Below are positions 10,601 to 17,291 of a stretch of 56,126 nt of DNA, piece by piece. The notes beneath the pieces are model-generated. The model had not been told where the DNA came from. It ran no database searches and saw only the letters and a list, made by a program, of their open reading frames with translations. Source of the DNA: Hallerella sp964587155 (lineage in GTDB: Bacteria; Fibrobacterota; Fibrobacteria; Fibrobacterales; Fibrobacteraceae); contig CAZPKF010000018.1 of NCBI GenBank assembly GCA_964587155.1, positions 1 through 56,126 on the forward strand, read 5' to 3'. The position numbers were made by a program, and so were the translations under genes. How positions within the stretch are numbered: position 1 is the stretch's first letter; each line of letters starts with the position of its first letter.

Positions 10601-13310
10601 CATCGTAAACATCATTACTGTCGTTGGTCTCTCCTGCGGAATTATGGGTGATAGCGTTGATTACCCAGTGGTATTCGCCTTCGGTGAGGTTGTTTTGGGA
10701 TGTTTTGGAACGATAGACGTTTCCGCTTCCTTCGCTCCGCAAAAATTCCATATCCAGTAAGTTGCCATTTGATTTTCTTACATCACCCTCAACATACCAT
10801 ACAGAATCACGCATTCCTTCAACAGAGAATCCCTGATAATCCAGGACACTGGCGTAGGCTTCAAAGCCGGAAATTTCGTTCACGACCACATCCCGTTTAG
10901 GCCATATAGGTACAAGCAAATCATCTGTCGCCTTGAACAGGTAGTAGAACCGTTGCGTGTTGGAAAGTCCAATCTTATTCACCGTCGAAATCGTGACCGT
11001 ATTCTGGTTGTCCTTCTGGATAGCAAGAAGGTTGTCGTAGCCATAATCACGGGGCTCGAAATCGAACTGGCCGTTCTTCTTGACGGGGTGTTTTTCTTTT
11101 CTCAGTTCTGTCCAATTATCACTACCCGTGCGTTTATAAACAACGCAATTATCATTTGCATTGTATTCTTTTGCAATATCGCATTCCCAGGCAATTTCCT
11201 CTTGATAATTGAAGTTCATGCGAATTTGCCGTAAACGATGCGGCACCAGGTCGTCAACGACGAAGGAATATTTTTCAATCCAGTTGTCCACTGTAATTGC
11301 AGGAACCTCGTAGCGTTCTACGTGACGAATGGGGACGGATTTCTTAGCCAGTTCACCACTAGGAGTAAGACCGTCCACTTTTTCCCAGCGGTCCACCTTC
11401 ACGCCCATCTTCGACCAGTCGGATTCAGATTTGAAACGGAGTGGAGTCGCTAGGTTTGAAAGAGGTTGAACTTTTTGAGTCGAATTTAAGTCATTCGCCG
11501 CCTTGAATAGGCCTATGGCGCAGCTTATCCCATCTTTTGAACCGATGTAAAAACAGTTGCGGTTCAGGGTGGATTTCTCATGTTCTAAAGGTTCCATTCC
11601 CTGGAGTTTATTCAATGTTTCAGTATCGTTCAAAGCCAGGTTCACGAACGGTCGTTCGTAGAGGAAATCTTCCATCAGGTAGGGGGCGTAATCAGCGTTT
11701 TCCGAAGCAATCGTTGAATAAGAGTTTGTCTCGCCAAGCCATTTCTCAAGATTATCCTTGTACAGGGGCATCTGGTGTGAATTCGAGAGGTCGTTTACCC
11801 CGGCTAAAATCACGTTCACCAATGATGGGGCATACCCACACATAAAAGCCATAGCAACAGCGCTCTTTGCCGCTTTCGCAGCAGCCGGGTAAATGATACC
11901 AAGGGTAGCTTCCAAAGCCATTATTGCAGTACCCGAAATCAGCATGGTCGATGCAAGATCTCCGTTGACATCAGAAGCACTAGCCGCTGCATTGAATTGT
12001 TTTTTCTCAATATCAAGATTGGGGTCGTTTAACACATCGACATGAGTTCCCAGCCCTGATGATTCAGACACAAGGGAACTACCGTTTTCTAAAATAGGTA
12101 TCCCCAGAAGTCCGACAAAACCGCCCATAATCGCATTAACATATTGCGTGTCAAAATCACCACTACCATCAATCATGTGGCTGAAATTTATAAACGGCAG
12201 TGAAAAATTTTCTAGGAACAACGAACCTACTGCGCCGTAATCAACGTGTGCTGGATCACCGAATGTCATGCTGTTCTTACTTGCCAGTATTCTGAACATC
12301 GGCATTATTTCGACATCATAAACTAAATGGTTTAACGAGTCTATCGTTTGGAACCCTGTTTGATAGGGGTCAACATAATGAACCAAGGAATCATTCTCGT
12401 AATAGATTTCAGGCGAAAACAATCGTGTTAATGGAATGCTCAAACCGCCAGCGATGGCAGAAGAATAAAGCATCAGACACATTCCTGCATCAACGGTGCC
12501 AATGTCGTACCCCATTACCGACAGAAAAATTCCTACGGAGAGCATTGAGCCTAAGGATTTTAGCAAGGTTTCTTCTAGTTTTTTATCAGTCCAGCCACGT
12601 GCTTCCTTATATATTTGCATATTCAAAGCACCGGTCCCTTCGTGGGGACTATCCAGCGTAATTATTTTATCCACATCGCCGTTATAGAAATTGCCCTGCA
12701 CATACTCACGGGATACAACGCCACCCATTGAGTGGCCGATAAGAATGTAGCGGGAAGGTAGTTGACGATATAAATCGGAATGATTGCGTATAGAATCAAG
12801 AGCTTCTTGGCCATATAAGTCCTTTGAAGTATCATTTGGATCTATAACAAACCGGGCTTTCACTTCTTGCGCTTCTTCAAACAGAGATCTTCGCTTTCCG
12901 AATTTAGAGGAGCCATTTGTTAGGACATTCCATGTTCGGTCCCCCATTTCATGAGCGTTATTCAGCGAAGTATTCGCCGGATTTGTGAATGAGCGCCAGT
13001 TGTACACATAGGAATTACGAGCATTCTCGTAATTCTTTTCACTCACATCTTCTTCAAATATTTTTTCAGCAATCCACTTCGTGATTCGATTATTCGATGT
13101 GTAATACCCAAGCGTAGCGTTACCCAAAAAAGTCGTATCCTCATAAGCAGATACATAGTCCGTATTCTCAGAAATGCCTTTATCAGATCCATATGCGCCA
13201 TGCGCCAAAAGCACATTGTAGTTTTCGATGGATTCCATCGGCTTGGGGATGGACCAAGATATAGAAGGGAAAGCCATCAAAAAAAGAAATACAACCAATC
13301 GCTTATTCAA
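1635..13310 (-). CDS. Giant secreted multi-domain protein: lipase/esterase + Ig-like + LamG + CBM3-like + C-terminal sorting domain
   Basis: A 3891-residue exported protein with a signal peptide at about 1-20. Residues about 30-380 form an alpha/beta-hydrolase with the nucleophile elbow GHSMGG at 192-197 (Ser194), followed by ITLDSPHEG, as in PGAP1- or lipase-like esterases. Several Ig-like repeats opening with D(R/V)TPP or DRTAP follow (about 900-1300). A FlgD-type Ig domain sits near 1725-1810. A concanavalin/LamG domain lies at about 3140-3330 and a jelly-roll CBM6-like stretch at about 3370-3470. Two CBM3-like cellulose-binding modules at about 3490-3640 and 3650-3790 show RIKLKNIS..VSGYLVRYYF and ADW/GW...DDP patterns. 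The last 90 residues look like a type IX (Por) C-terminal sorting domain. It is the middle gene of a three-gene operon (14 nt after the lipoprotein, 10 nt before the LolA-like gene). A cell-surface esterase acting on plant polymers is an inference; the substrate is unknown. Confidence 0.85.
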   Translation of the reverse strand: MNKRLVVFLFLMAFPSISWSIPKPMESIENYNVLLAHGAYGSDKGISENTDYVSAYEDTTFLGNATLGYYTSNNRITKWIAEKIFEEDVSEKNYENARNSYVYNWRSFTNPANTSLNNAHEMGDRTWNVLTNGSSKFGKRRSLFEEAQEVKARFVIDPNDTSKDLYGQEALDSIRNHSDLYRQLPSRYILIGHSMGGVVSREYVQGNFYNGDVDKIITLDSPHEGTGALNMQIYKEARGWTDKKLEETLLKSLGSMLSVGIFLSVMGYDIGTVDAGMCLMLYSSAIAGGLSIPLTRLFSPEIYYENDSLVHYVDPYQTGFQTIDSLNHLVYDVEIMPMFRILASKNSMTFGDPAHVDYGAVGSLFLENFSLPFINFSHMIDGSGDFDTQYVNAIMGGFVGLLGIPILENGSSLVSESSGLGTHVDVLNDPNLDIEKKQFNAAASASDVNGDLASTMLISGTAIMALEATLGIIYPAAAKAAKSAVAMAFMCGYAPSLVNVILAGVNDLSNSHQMPLYKDNLEKWLGETNSYSTIASENADYAPYLMEDFLYERPFVNLALNDTETLNKLQGMEPLEHEKSTLNRNCFYIGSKDGISCAIGLFKAANDLNSTQKVQPLSNLATPLRFKSESDWSKMGVKVDRWEKVDGLTPSGELAKKSVPIRHVERYEVPAITVDNWIEKYSFVVDDLVPHRLRQIRMNFNYQEEIAWECDIAKEYNANDNCVVYKRTGSDNWTELRKEKHPVKKNGQFDFEPRDYGYDNLLAIQKDNQNTVTISTVNKIGLSNTQRFYYLFKATDDLLVPIWPKRDVVVNEISGFEAYASVLDYQGFSVEGMRDSVWYVEGDVRKSNGNLLDMEFLRSEGSGNVYRSKTSQNNLTEGEYHWVINAITHNSAGETNDSNDVYDVPFNVDVTPPYFELSVDDLCMNPDSSVFIARVIWSDSTVPDIRAIRWQLEKKIGEDYSPVQAMPSLYDVTSKDFAVAWDKVPNRKKLQDGLYRVKATAIDYAAPNLDAYDYASELVSKIAGGNDGDSDWNRLDDYRFNVAQKSVEFRVDRTAPELVFDNVGAVTLDSFGAEKYANLARPTRNQNLEYVSEDSLLQINYTVNELLGGRDSTAVIIGWSFVHADDVSKVDRAGDSVWVRDASNVGYGTWTEMSGMRLQDGDYTLKANVRDEAKNRKDYEYAKRIRIDRTAPKILSLVSTRLVYPDSVKDFAATLNVSESGDIVTNRTGMRCHYHILGGDADGLWRNVGEGLLKTDTVRFDIPTVAVGERNGKRHLEAVCLDAAGNASVRTDLFHVGDRYPEIVSPVEDKEFLTAEYIPIVGIAPPASASAENTTVYRLRYRYENSDEWLTENIAVLSSNRSEDSSYISKTAQSTEGVLGYLHNIGFKESKIYIELSTRACADCEWRSDSALVTVDEVDSAGDVPKVTFELSSTLVEVGKDSLSMSLWLGGNFKDGYLLRIYAEDSKGRGLFDKSTDRVFANPFYGEPADTTLQKGVWFYEKEGMYHLQWKGLAVSDSLDIFFDSGAFGETCLASDGVRNLDNGCKVVEKVSDFASMQSFAGAYLSDYPIWQFPTYTDSVMTLSGTGGHVAMRSSGMFRIAGRSTLGNSDVPVYFGSSNQSGFVFMDSELSSAVDPWTMGWSVNPKSYGLNYIWNGITSSKSYPPAGKVTLHAEVVQNVRDNPYATLIDTVVTLILPEMEISLNALPEFYIIDNSTDSAIADTGEVRLYDLGSMNIPYGILYRDAYVSIRIVDMEGNTVRTLLDSVYTRASTNRSAYSVLWDAKDTDGFAVEPGKYRVVIDASEAEGARKKTKSSDITASLKKMFPASCDGVNLVVSEAFGDNGKNRYVPVPDYLVRADIAAKYLPTDLRNGVTLNASVSGTQRIYGYAPKRFSLAIKRHRKQLDLVVITHFRAVLDEINGWYTTPCSENDSHKKPDEYDTFFLTWNSENRTQSIKYEKKYGGYGFDGSDNPSNGTLDVVVLTKTYYDNYIQKHNLFGISTPEDYNQIKKDAVWVIKDFVDSQDTLFKIPGNESKTILYGKENENLGCSSQKKEEYLVKTCTYGDSGTTSNYNPNRNLFVLSFIPNETGRFYKNRDNINSHCTSDKWKRYKELSFTMGFKIPDSYWDAPFGMDNLVNRTIRFDHTNKTIFSGSASSTDGYWAALQNSSNVQSFIDEGSYFDGTSWKYDRTYGLLTPYEMQALPFLPAQKFQDGANTFLFADEDGTHQQPSYFDLKFYGPRSESDYFKAIVLGNPLESTAGCDYGNATNYDAAYQLAIDGYVHNPRCQVSVTSKSGDVESVRTPLFDAGYVYFYVGRNLKWSDGNQKTIAFPAPSNVLDTISGKCANNEEWSKVKETASCKKYYKGGSKIHYYLDDFDDNFWKSTYTTNELIKNPVNSPARYHAPNDIAYLDQSRTGKSAVVNGLLIKPNASSYKDASFYVSLDTLAKLKGEKNGYSVESIDARLSASDAKKARFSTAFDTLYFDAKDTIIKDRFYRESLDSVSRIPTQMKSASLPLNYFYQGFHSWIKNPKVNDIGILHLDSTEHSHFAISNEKTPDNRVIKFKDAKDINVARPKELVEVKAYLKEGQKYQLSYLKGGAYYVIKDTVASVSGSHRLAWFDVNRLQGNTQFLLTWGGESDKLYYTNYDLYVGSDVNPDNENTVQSLFGELTVTFPTNSLQNSEDVTVRTSEVDDYPFEEFNNMPLTGPVMEVLPSMEFSDTTKLPRIQMRISKTEMDAKGVTPQTLRLYKIDFENKKFVPLTNALYGYLKADGSAAVSTGSSEKATCSAWNSSGCFPGEDKWEYILISAETKTFSVFAAMSSAFANSPDFSLEILPEVASSTERIVKVKGISNYSLYVDNDSLWNDRSDLTPAVLLDYTADSNGFAHISLPSRTGVVDTNFIFAVALSEPDIDGNVVELPAAPAVAKAITVPVDFACSVPSGSLWLGLDNGYMAYGALCNHPGMGTVSLYREGKVVAEIHGNIPDTLVYDGSRISGVSVIGKIADGVYESRYLGVSSLGMELQLAGPQVHTDSARPVVENFEVREFSETLDRVFTVTANVRDLESGVAAVTVSPEFGGMSLEKTSLQPDSLGNVTANLRMSRKSLAGCIGCRLKLSFRAEDFGHNHADTTFTTEKLYPYPATLALWYPAREGTGSSAHEFLGTGHDLNLSSIKNPWQSDAGIYFGSASDRAAGTGRVDLGTADSYTLEVRIKRGHSPDTWNEILSFAGPGGLSISLSQKGRSLKLSEGGREWFSGEALSALTKTWTHVAVVSDSSGAAFYVDGERIKFVPGGITAERELYGTLTLGGTSGKSFIGNIADVRLYSAALSDAEIAKLSIPATNDGDPSSVIVVAVKDMDVLDGFSGQFSCAVAGNRYLLAGSAHSRLRMTINVETAGNYRILAYARSANLSKASVSVGEENLLSGQLSLSGLWRATEISGVTLSLSRGTHTISLDIPEGVQLGGIALSEASVSPSMIAWGRSSLDATNESDVPSKIQTSLKLEGLEDRSMLRPRIKLKNISDETVSGYLVRYYFRGEDPSQVQASAFYPYTTSGLAIHSESARTGYAEWNFAGESLAPRDSAFYGQGPHFGLYNADWSPWIAEDDPSYVADAGYGFAEDGGIVVLDRENNLIGGRCAEMEDETSIVTRVRVLASDMRNDNQASEIHFRVENLGNVALRNFDVRYYFHVEEGLAPIMDINYLASCSTAELVSQGGGRWQVNVHCKNPIGAGNTMANDVNISLHPSGWANVWNVNDDPGHAGLSGGISEAHGICVFDSLGNQIYGDSPRWPESSVVAGELPNGDSVINPDNGYHGDVAIPIVRTNEGLVLTLDAWTSLSMDLVNAVGIPIKSIFNGTLAPGEQLVQVDWTRINMKTTYLVLKVNGSIKSTRLLSIM

Positions 13311-13324
13311 CCTTTTTCAAAACG

Positions 13325-14248
13325 CTAATATGTGATGTACACATTTTCATCTTTATTCTTAAAAGAAATTCCATTAGACGAAGCTGATGCAAAGCACTTA
13401 ATTTTTCCATTCTCTAACTGACAAACATCTCGCTCCAATAAGAGAATATGCCCCTGAAATTGCAAAACAGCCCCTGCAGTCCAGAAATAATTATTTTCCA
13501 AAACGTGTCCCAAGCTATCATTTATAAACAACGAGGACGTTCTCTCCTCTTTATCAAATTTCAAACAATACATATTCTCACCCCACGCTCTCACGTCATC
13601 ACACTTCTTAATCCATTCCAAATCTTTATCCAGCCGCATATAGGTCAGCGTACCCGCCACCGTATCCAGTACCGCATATTGACAACTGTCATTACCCGCA
13701 AAAAGATTTCCTCCCAGCGCAATAAATGTCCCATCCAGCCATTGATGCATTCGTTCTATTTTAGAAGGTTGCGAACATCCTTCATTCTTTCTTGAAATCT
13801 TCATCTCATGAGCAGTCCCGCCAAGCATCCATAAAAGAATGTTGTTCCCTTCCCAACGCCAAAAAATGGAATCCGTCAATTGGTACCATCGATAGCCGCC
13901 ACTTTTATTCGTAAGGGAATCACTCCAACGCGGACCATCTTCCTGCACGCGGTAATTGTAGACAAGCAACCGATCATGGCCACATGACGATTTTTCGCTA
14001 TACCCATCCCCGATAGACCAGGTTTCCGTAGTTTCAAGCCATTCTCTGCAATCATACGCAACAACCAACGAATCGTCTATGAAACCAGCAATCAGCGGTG
14101 TTCCTCGGCCATCACTCCATTTAAACTCCACCCTGTCGCCACACCCCAATACGCCCATGCATGCAAACGCAGCCAAAGAAACCACTAATAATTTTGCGTG
14201 ACATAAATAACTTATAAAAATCGTCATTGTCTTATATTTTTTTACCAT
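13325..14248 (-). CDS. Hypothetical lipoprotein
   Basis: A 307-residue protein counted from ATG at 14248; a TTG two codons upstream is an alternative. The N-terminus is hydrophobic and ends in a lipobox LGC at Cys36; a shorter start at the internal Met8 would give a more usual signal length. The mature part is rich in Trp, Asp and aromatic residues with repeated beta-strand-like stretches (GTPLIAGFIDDSLVVAYDCREW, SIFWRWEGNNILLWMLGG). It looks like a beta-propeller or sheet protein, but no family was recognised. It is the first gene of the operon with the giant secreted protein, whose start lies 14 nt after its stop. A partner or surface anchor for that protein is a reasonable guess only. Upstream lies the two-hairpin repeat joined to the truncated ileS. 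Confidence 0.7.
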   Translation of the reverse strand: MVKKYKTMTIFISYLCHAKLLVVSLAAFACMGVLGCGDRVEFKWSDGRGTPLIAGFIDDSLVVAYDCREWLETTETWSIGDGYSEKSSCGHDRLLVYNYRVQEDGPRWSDSLTNKSGGYRWYQLTDSIFWRWEGNNILLWMLGGTAHEMKISRKNEGCSQPSKIERMHQWLDGTFIALGGNLFAGNDSCQYAVLDTVAGTLTYMRLDKDLEWIKKCDDVRAWGENMYCLKFDKEERTSSLFINDSLGHVLENNYFWTAGAVLQFQGHILLLERDVCQLENGKIKCFASASSNGISFKNKDENVYITY

Positions 14249-14279
14249 AATCAACTTTGGGCGGGTGGGTGGAGAAAGC

Positions 14280-14376
14280 AGGGCGTTGCGGGGCGGCGTC
14301 TGAGCCCCGCGGAGGGGGTAGCGGAAAACGCCACTAGGCGGTTGCAGCGAGGGGGAGCTTTCCCCCTCTCATAATA
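14280..14376. repeat. GC-rich two-hairpin dispersed repeat, copy A
   Basis: It begins with GGGCGTTGCGGGGCGGCGT, then a hairpin with stem GCGGGGC (14288-14294) and GCCCCGC (14304-14310). About 40 nt of variable sequence follow, then a second hairpin AGGGGGA...TCCCCCT (14350-14367). The same arrangement with the same outer sequences recurs at 47357-47455 (copy B). Copy A abuts the truncation point of the duplicated ileS 5' end at 14379. Confidence 0.75.
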
Positions 14377-14618
14377 CCAATCTTGTAGTGGCGGGAAAGC
14401 TGGTCCGGCGTCACGTATTCGTCGGAGATACGCNNNNNNNNNNNNNNNNNNNNNNNNNNNNNNNNNNNNNNNNNNNNNNNNNNNNNNNNNNNNNNNNNNN
14501 NNNNNNNNNNNNNNNNNNNNNNNNNNNNNNNNNTGAAGCTGTCATCCTTATCCCACAAGCCGAGCACGCGCTCTTCTATTTGTGGAAAGGTCTCTTCTTT
14601 CTTTACTTCACGAAACAT
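14334..14618 (-). pseudogene. ileS: Duplicated, truncated ileS 5' fragment (with 100-N gap)
   Basis: The start codon at 14618 opens the same N-terminus as the copy at 930: 28 residues are visible before the gap. After the gap 55 nt of ileS (14379-14433) match bases 1-55. At codon 310 the frame runs into the two-hairpin repeat, adds about 14 unrelated residues (GIMRGGKLPLAATA) and stops at 14334. Within the first 30 nt of coding sequence it differs from the other copy at three bases, all synonymous. It has its own CGAGG ribosome site. If the missing part equals bases 56-845, the product would be about 324 residues: the catalytic start and part of the editing domain, without the KMSKS half, hence not a working synthetase. 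Confidence 0.85.
14434..14533. other. Assembly gap (100 N)
   Basis: Exactly 100 Ns, a conventional scaffold pad. The 55 nt to its left equal window bases 1-55. The 55 nt to its right (14534-14588) equal bases 846-900, after which the two copies differ. This is the pattern left when a repeat is collapsed in a k-mer graph with 55-nt overlaps. The real missing sequence is then probably about 790 nt of ileS (equivalent to 56-845) rather than 100. Confidence 0.9.
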
Positions 14619-14978
14619 GGATTACCTCGATATAGTAGACAGTAGGAAGTAGGCTGTAGGCAGAGAGTCCGTCTGCTCCTCTACCGACCACAAGGCGTTA
14701 AATTTTCGGACGTAAATGTAAAAACATTTGCACAGGGCGAGCTGAATGGGACTGCTCGCAGCCCCACTTTTGAGCCCAGCAAAAGACGCACGAAGTGCGT
14801 CAAAGGCGAGAAATCGCAAAAAATTGTATGAGCGCCTCCCTCATCAATCGCCAGAAGGAACTGGAACGAGAGAACCTCCGCATTCATCAACCTACGGAAT
14901 ACCGCCCGTGAGAATGCTAGCCAAACAACCAAGCTCTACATTAGGACTCCCTTAAAAAGGGAGGATTACAGCACCCGT
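14619..14978. other. Intergenic region with heptad repeats and consecutive hairpins
   Basis: Next to the truncated ileS start are four imperfect heptads of the form GTAGGNN (about 14635-14664), lying where the ileS promoter would be. Hairpins follow: GTAAATGT/ACATTTGC (14712-14731), GGGCGAGC with GCTCG..CCC (about 14734-14764), GACGCAC/GTGCGTC (14785-14801) and CTCCCTT/AAGGGAG (14947-14963). The last lies just past the stop of the minus-strand radical SAM gene and may help end its transcript, although it has no strong T-run. No convincing gene is seen here. Confidence 0.6.
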
Positions 14979-16475
14979 TCAACGCTTGTTCGTCGGTGCT
15001 TGCCGAACAGCCAATTCCCCGTGCTTGCGGAAAAGGTGTTTGACAAGAGTACGGAACCCGCGGAAAACGCGGTAACGCTCTTTCGGATTTTTGATTGCCA
15101 TGATTCCTTGACGGAAGATATAGCCCGGCCGCAAATAAAATTCCCGGCGCGCCTTGTCGCAAAAATCCACCAAATCCTGGCTAGAAAGCGTTCCCCGGTG
15201 AATCGTAGTCCGGTGAAAACCGTCCTTATCCAACCATTGACTATAATCGCGGCTTTCCAACGCCCCACTTTCCAAAGCTTCTTTGTAAGCTTCTGTCCCT
15301 GGGTAAGCCATAATGGGGTAAAACTGTGCCGTATTCGGATTCAACTTTTTGGCATAATCCAAAGTCATGCGGAGCGTCTCCGGAGTGTCTCCCGGATTGC
15401 CCACCATAAAACATCCATGCACAAGGAATCCGGCTTTGCGGGCGTCTTTCATAAATTCAACGGCGCGGTCCGTGCTCTTCACCCCTTTATGAATGTTTTT
15501 CAAAACATCCGGACTGGCACTTTCAAATCCAACGCACATTTCTCGCCCCCCGGCCCTATGCATCAATTTCAGCAAATCAAGCGGCACATCCGCACGGGCG
15601 TTGCAGCTCCATGTAATTTTCAATTTTCTGCGCAAAATTTCTTCGCAAATTTCTTTCACATGCCGGTGATTGGCCGTAAACGTGTCGTCTTCAAAAAAAA
15701 CTTCGCCCAAATCTTCGAAATTCGCTTTGATGTATTCCAGTTCATCGACAACATCCTTCGGATCCCGCATCCGGAAGGCATGCCCATTCAACGTTTGCGG
15801 AATCACGCAATAACTGCATCGATTCGGACAACCGCGGCCAGAAAGGATAACGATTATCGGGTTCAGGTTCGCCCCGTAAAAATACCGTTTGTAGCAAGAG
15901 TAAAGATGCTTGCGGTACGTTTTGCTGACCCAGGGAATTTCATTTAAATTTTCAATTTTCGGCCCTTCGGGCTGAAAATCCGTATCACCATCCGGAGTGC
16001 GGTAAGCAAGACCGGCTATATCCGAAAGGCGTTCAATCTCGCCCCGGAGAAACCGCACCAAATTGCGGCACGTGTAATCCGCTTCGCCGATGATGACGTA
16101 ATCTAAATTCGGCTCCATTTTCAGGCTTTCAATCGGTTCCGCCGTCGCATGAGTCCCCATGATGGCCGTTGGGACGTGAAGCATCACCTTGATGGCTTTG
16201 ACCACAGACAAATCGTTGATGATACTAGGCGTGCTCGTGCTCGCAATGACAAGTTCCGGGTCAAAGCTCCGAATTTGGGCAATGGTCGATTCCAAATCCA
16301 AATCCATGGCGGGGCTGTCAATCAGCTGCACTTCGTTGCCGTCGGCTTCGACTGTCCCTGCCGCATAGCTCAAAAACATGGGCCAGTAAAGGGTGCTGGA
16401 TTTCGTGACGCACGGGCTGCGGGATTCCCGGCTGAACATGGGGAAATAAGGCGGATTTAAAAACGTAACTCGCAT
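14979..16475 (-). CDS. B12-binding-domain radical SAM protein
   Basis: Counted from MRVTFLNPP at 16475, where the family usually starts; an in-frame ATG at 16487 would add four residues. About 498 residues. The first 150 residues form a Rossmann-like cobalamin-binding domain (LSYAAGTVEADGNEVQLID, later DLDYVIIGEAD). The radical SAM core holds the 4Fe-4S triad C216xxxC220xxC223 in GRGCPNRCSYC. Later motifs FFEDDTF and GCFMVGNPGDT are typical of HpnJ-like or BchE-like members. Such enzymes methylate or rearrange unactivated carbons of lipids, peptides or cofactors; the substrate cannot be read from sequence. It stands alone on its strand, divergent from the MORN-like gene. Confidence 0.85.
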   Translation of the reverse strand: MRVTFLNPPYFPMFSRESRSPCVTKSSTLYWPMFLSYAAGTVEADGNEVQLIDSPAMDLDLESTIAQIRSFDPELVIASTSTPSIINDLSVVKAIKVMLHVPTAIMGTHATAEPIESLKMEPNLDYVIIGEADYTCRNLVRFLRGEIERLSDIAGLAYRTPDGDTDFQPEGPKIENLNEIPWVSKTYRKHLYSCYKRYFYGANLNPIIVILSGRGCPNRCSYCVIPQTLNGHAFRMRDPKDVVDELEYIKANFEDLGEVFFEDDTFTANHRHVKEICEEILRRKLKITWSCNARADVPLDLLKLMHRAGGREMCVGFESASPDVLKNIHKGVKSTDRAVEFMKDARKAGFLVHGCFMVGNPGDTPETLRMTLDYAKKLNPNTAQFYPIMAYPGTEAYKEALESGALESRDYSQWLDKDGFHRTTIHRGTLSSQDLVDFCDKARREFYLRPGYIFRQGIMAIKNPKERYRVFRGFRTLVKHLFRKHGELAVRQAPTNKR

Positions 16476-16526
16476 AGACAGCCACAAAATACATTCTTAT
16501 TTTTAAAAAACAAAGAAGGTTCCCGC

Positions 16527-17123
16527 ATGAACACGCAAAACTTAGGTTGGATTCTCTGGATCATCGCATTCCCGGCATTCGCCTCCGCGGCAGAATGCGA
16601 TACAGTACGGGTAAAGTCAGAAACCGGAATCTTGCAAGAGCTCTTTACCGTACAAAAAGGAACGCAAATCCGAGAAGGCCGTTTTGTTTCTTACTATCCC
16701 GATGGGAAAATCGGCGTTGAAGCGGATTATGTAAACGGCAAACTGGACGGCATTTACAGAAGTTTCTACGCAAACGGAAACCCTTGGCAAGAAATCCACT
16801 ACACGGGCGGCATCGAAAACGGAGAAGCACTCACCTTCCACGATAACGGCAAAATTAAAAACTCCGACATTTACGAAAACGGCGTTTTGAACGGTCTTTC
16901 CAAAGAATTTCGCCCGGACGGGACACTCCGGTCCGAGTTCCACTATCAAAAAGGCCACGTCGAAGGAATCGCCAAAATATACGACGAAACCGGTCTGCCC
17001 TCCGAAGACATGGAATTTGTCCGCGGACTCCGCGAAGGTCTTTATCACAGATACAAAAAGGGAATTGTGACCCACACGGCCCGCTTTCACCGCAACCGTT
17101 GCATCGAAAATTGCGATTTTTAA
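16527..17123 (+). CDS. MORN-variant repeat protein (YwqK-like), exported
   Basis: 198 residues with a signal peptide of about 20 residues ending FASA. The rest consists of about six repeats of the form G(x)YxxYYxNGK(x)xxExxYxNGKLxG, the MORN_2 variant found in proteins often labelled YwqK-family antitoxin-like. The label does not imply a toxin here: there is no partner gene and the protein is secreted. The start has an AAGAAGG site. Such repeats are usually binding or scaffold surfaces at the envelope. Divergent from the radical SAM gene. Function unknown. Confidence 0.75.
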   Translation: MNTQNLGWILWIIAFPAFASAAECDTVRVKSETGILQELFTVQKGTQIREGRFVSYYPDGKIGVEADYVNGKLDGIYRSFYANGNPWQEIHYTGGIENGEALTFHDNGKIKNSDIYENGVLNGLSKEFRPDGTLRSEFHYQKGHVEGIAKIYDETGLPSEDMEFVRGLREGLYHRYKKGIVTHTARFHRNRCIENCDF

Positions 17124-17291
17124 CCATCTTCGCGTCCCTCACCCATTTTCATCAGTCGATTTCGCCGAAGCATCTTCAAAATTGCAATTTGGTTGAGCCT
17201 TTCACCCCGATAATTGTTATATTCAGGGAGATTTAACCCGAATGGGCCAAAATCCGTCTTTTTGGAACATTCACAACCCCTGAGGCAATCT

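Noticed and set aside
16527..17123. Toxin-antitoxin antitoxin (YwqK label)
   Set aside because: The protein has a signal peptide, MORN-like repeats and no toxin partner; the label only reflects a family name.
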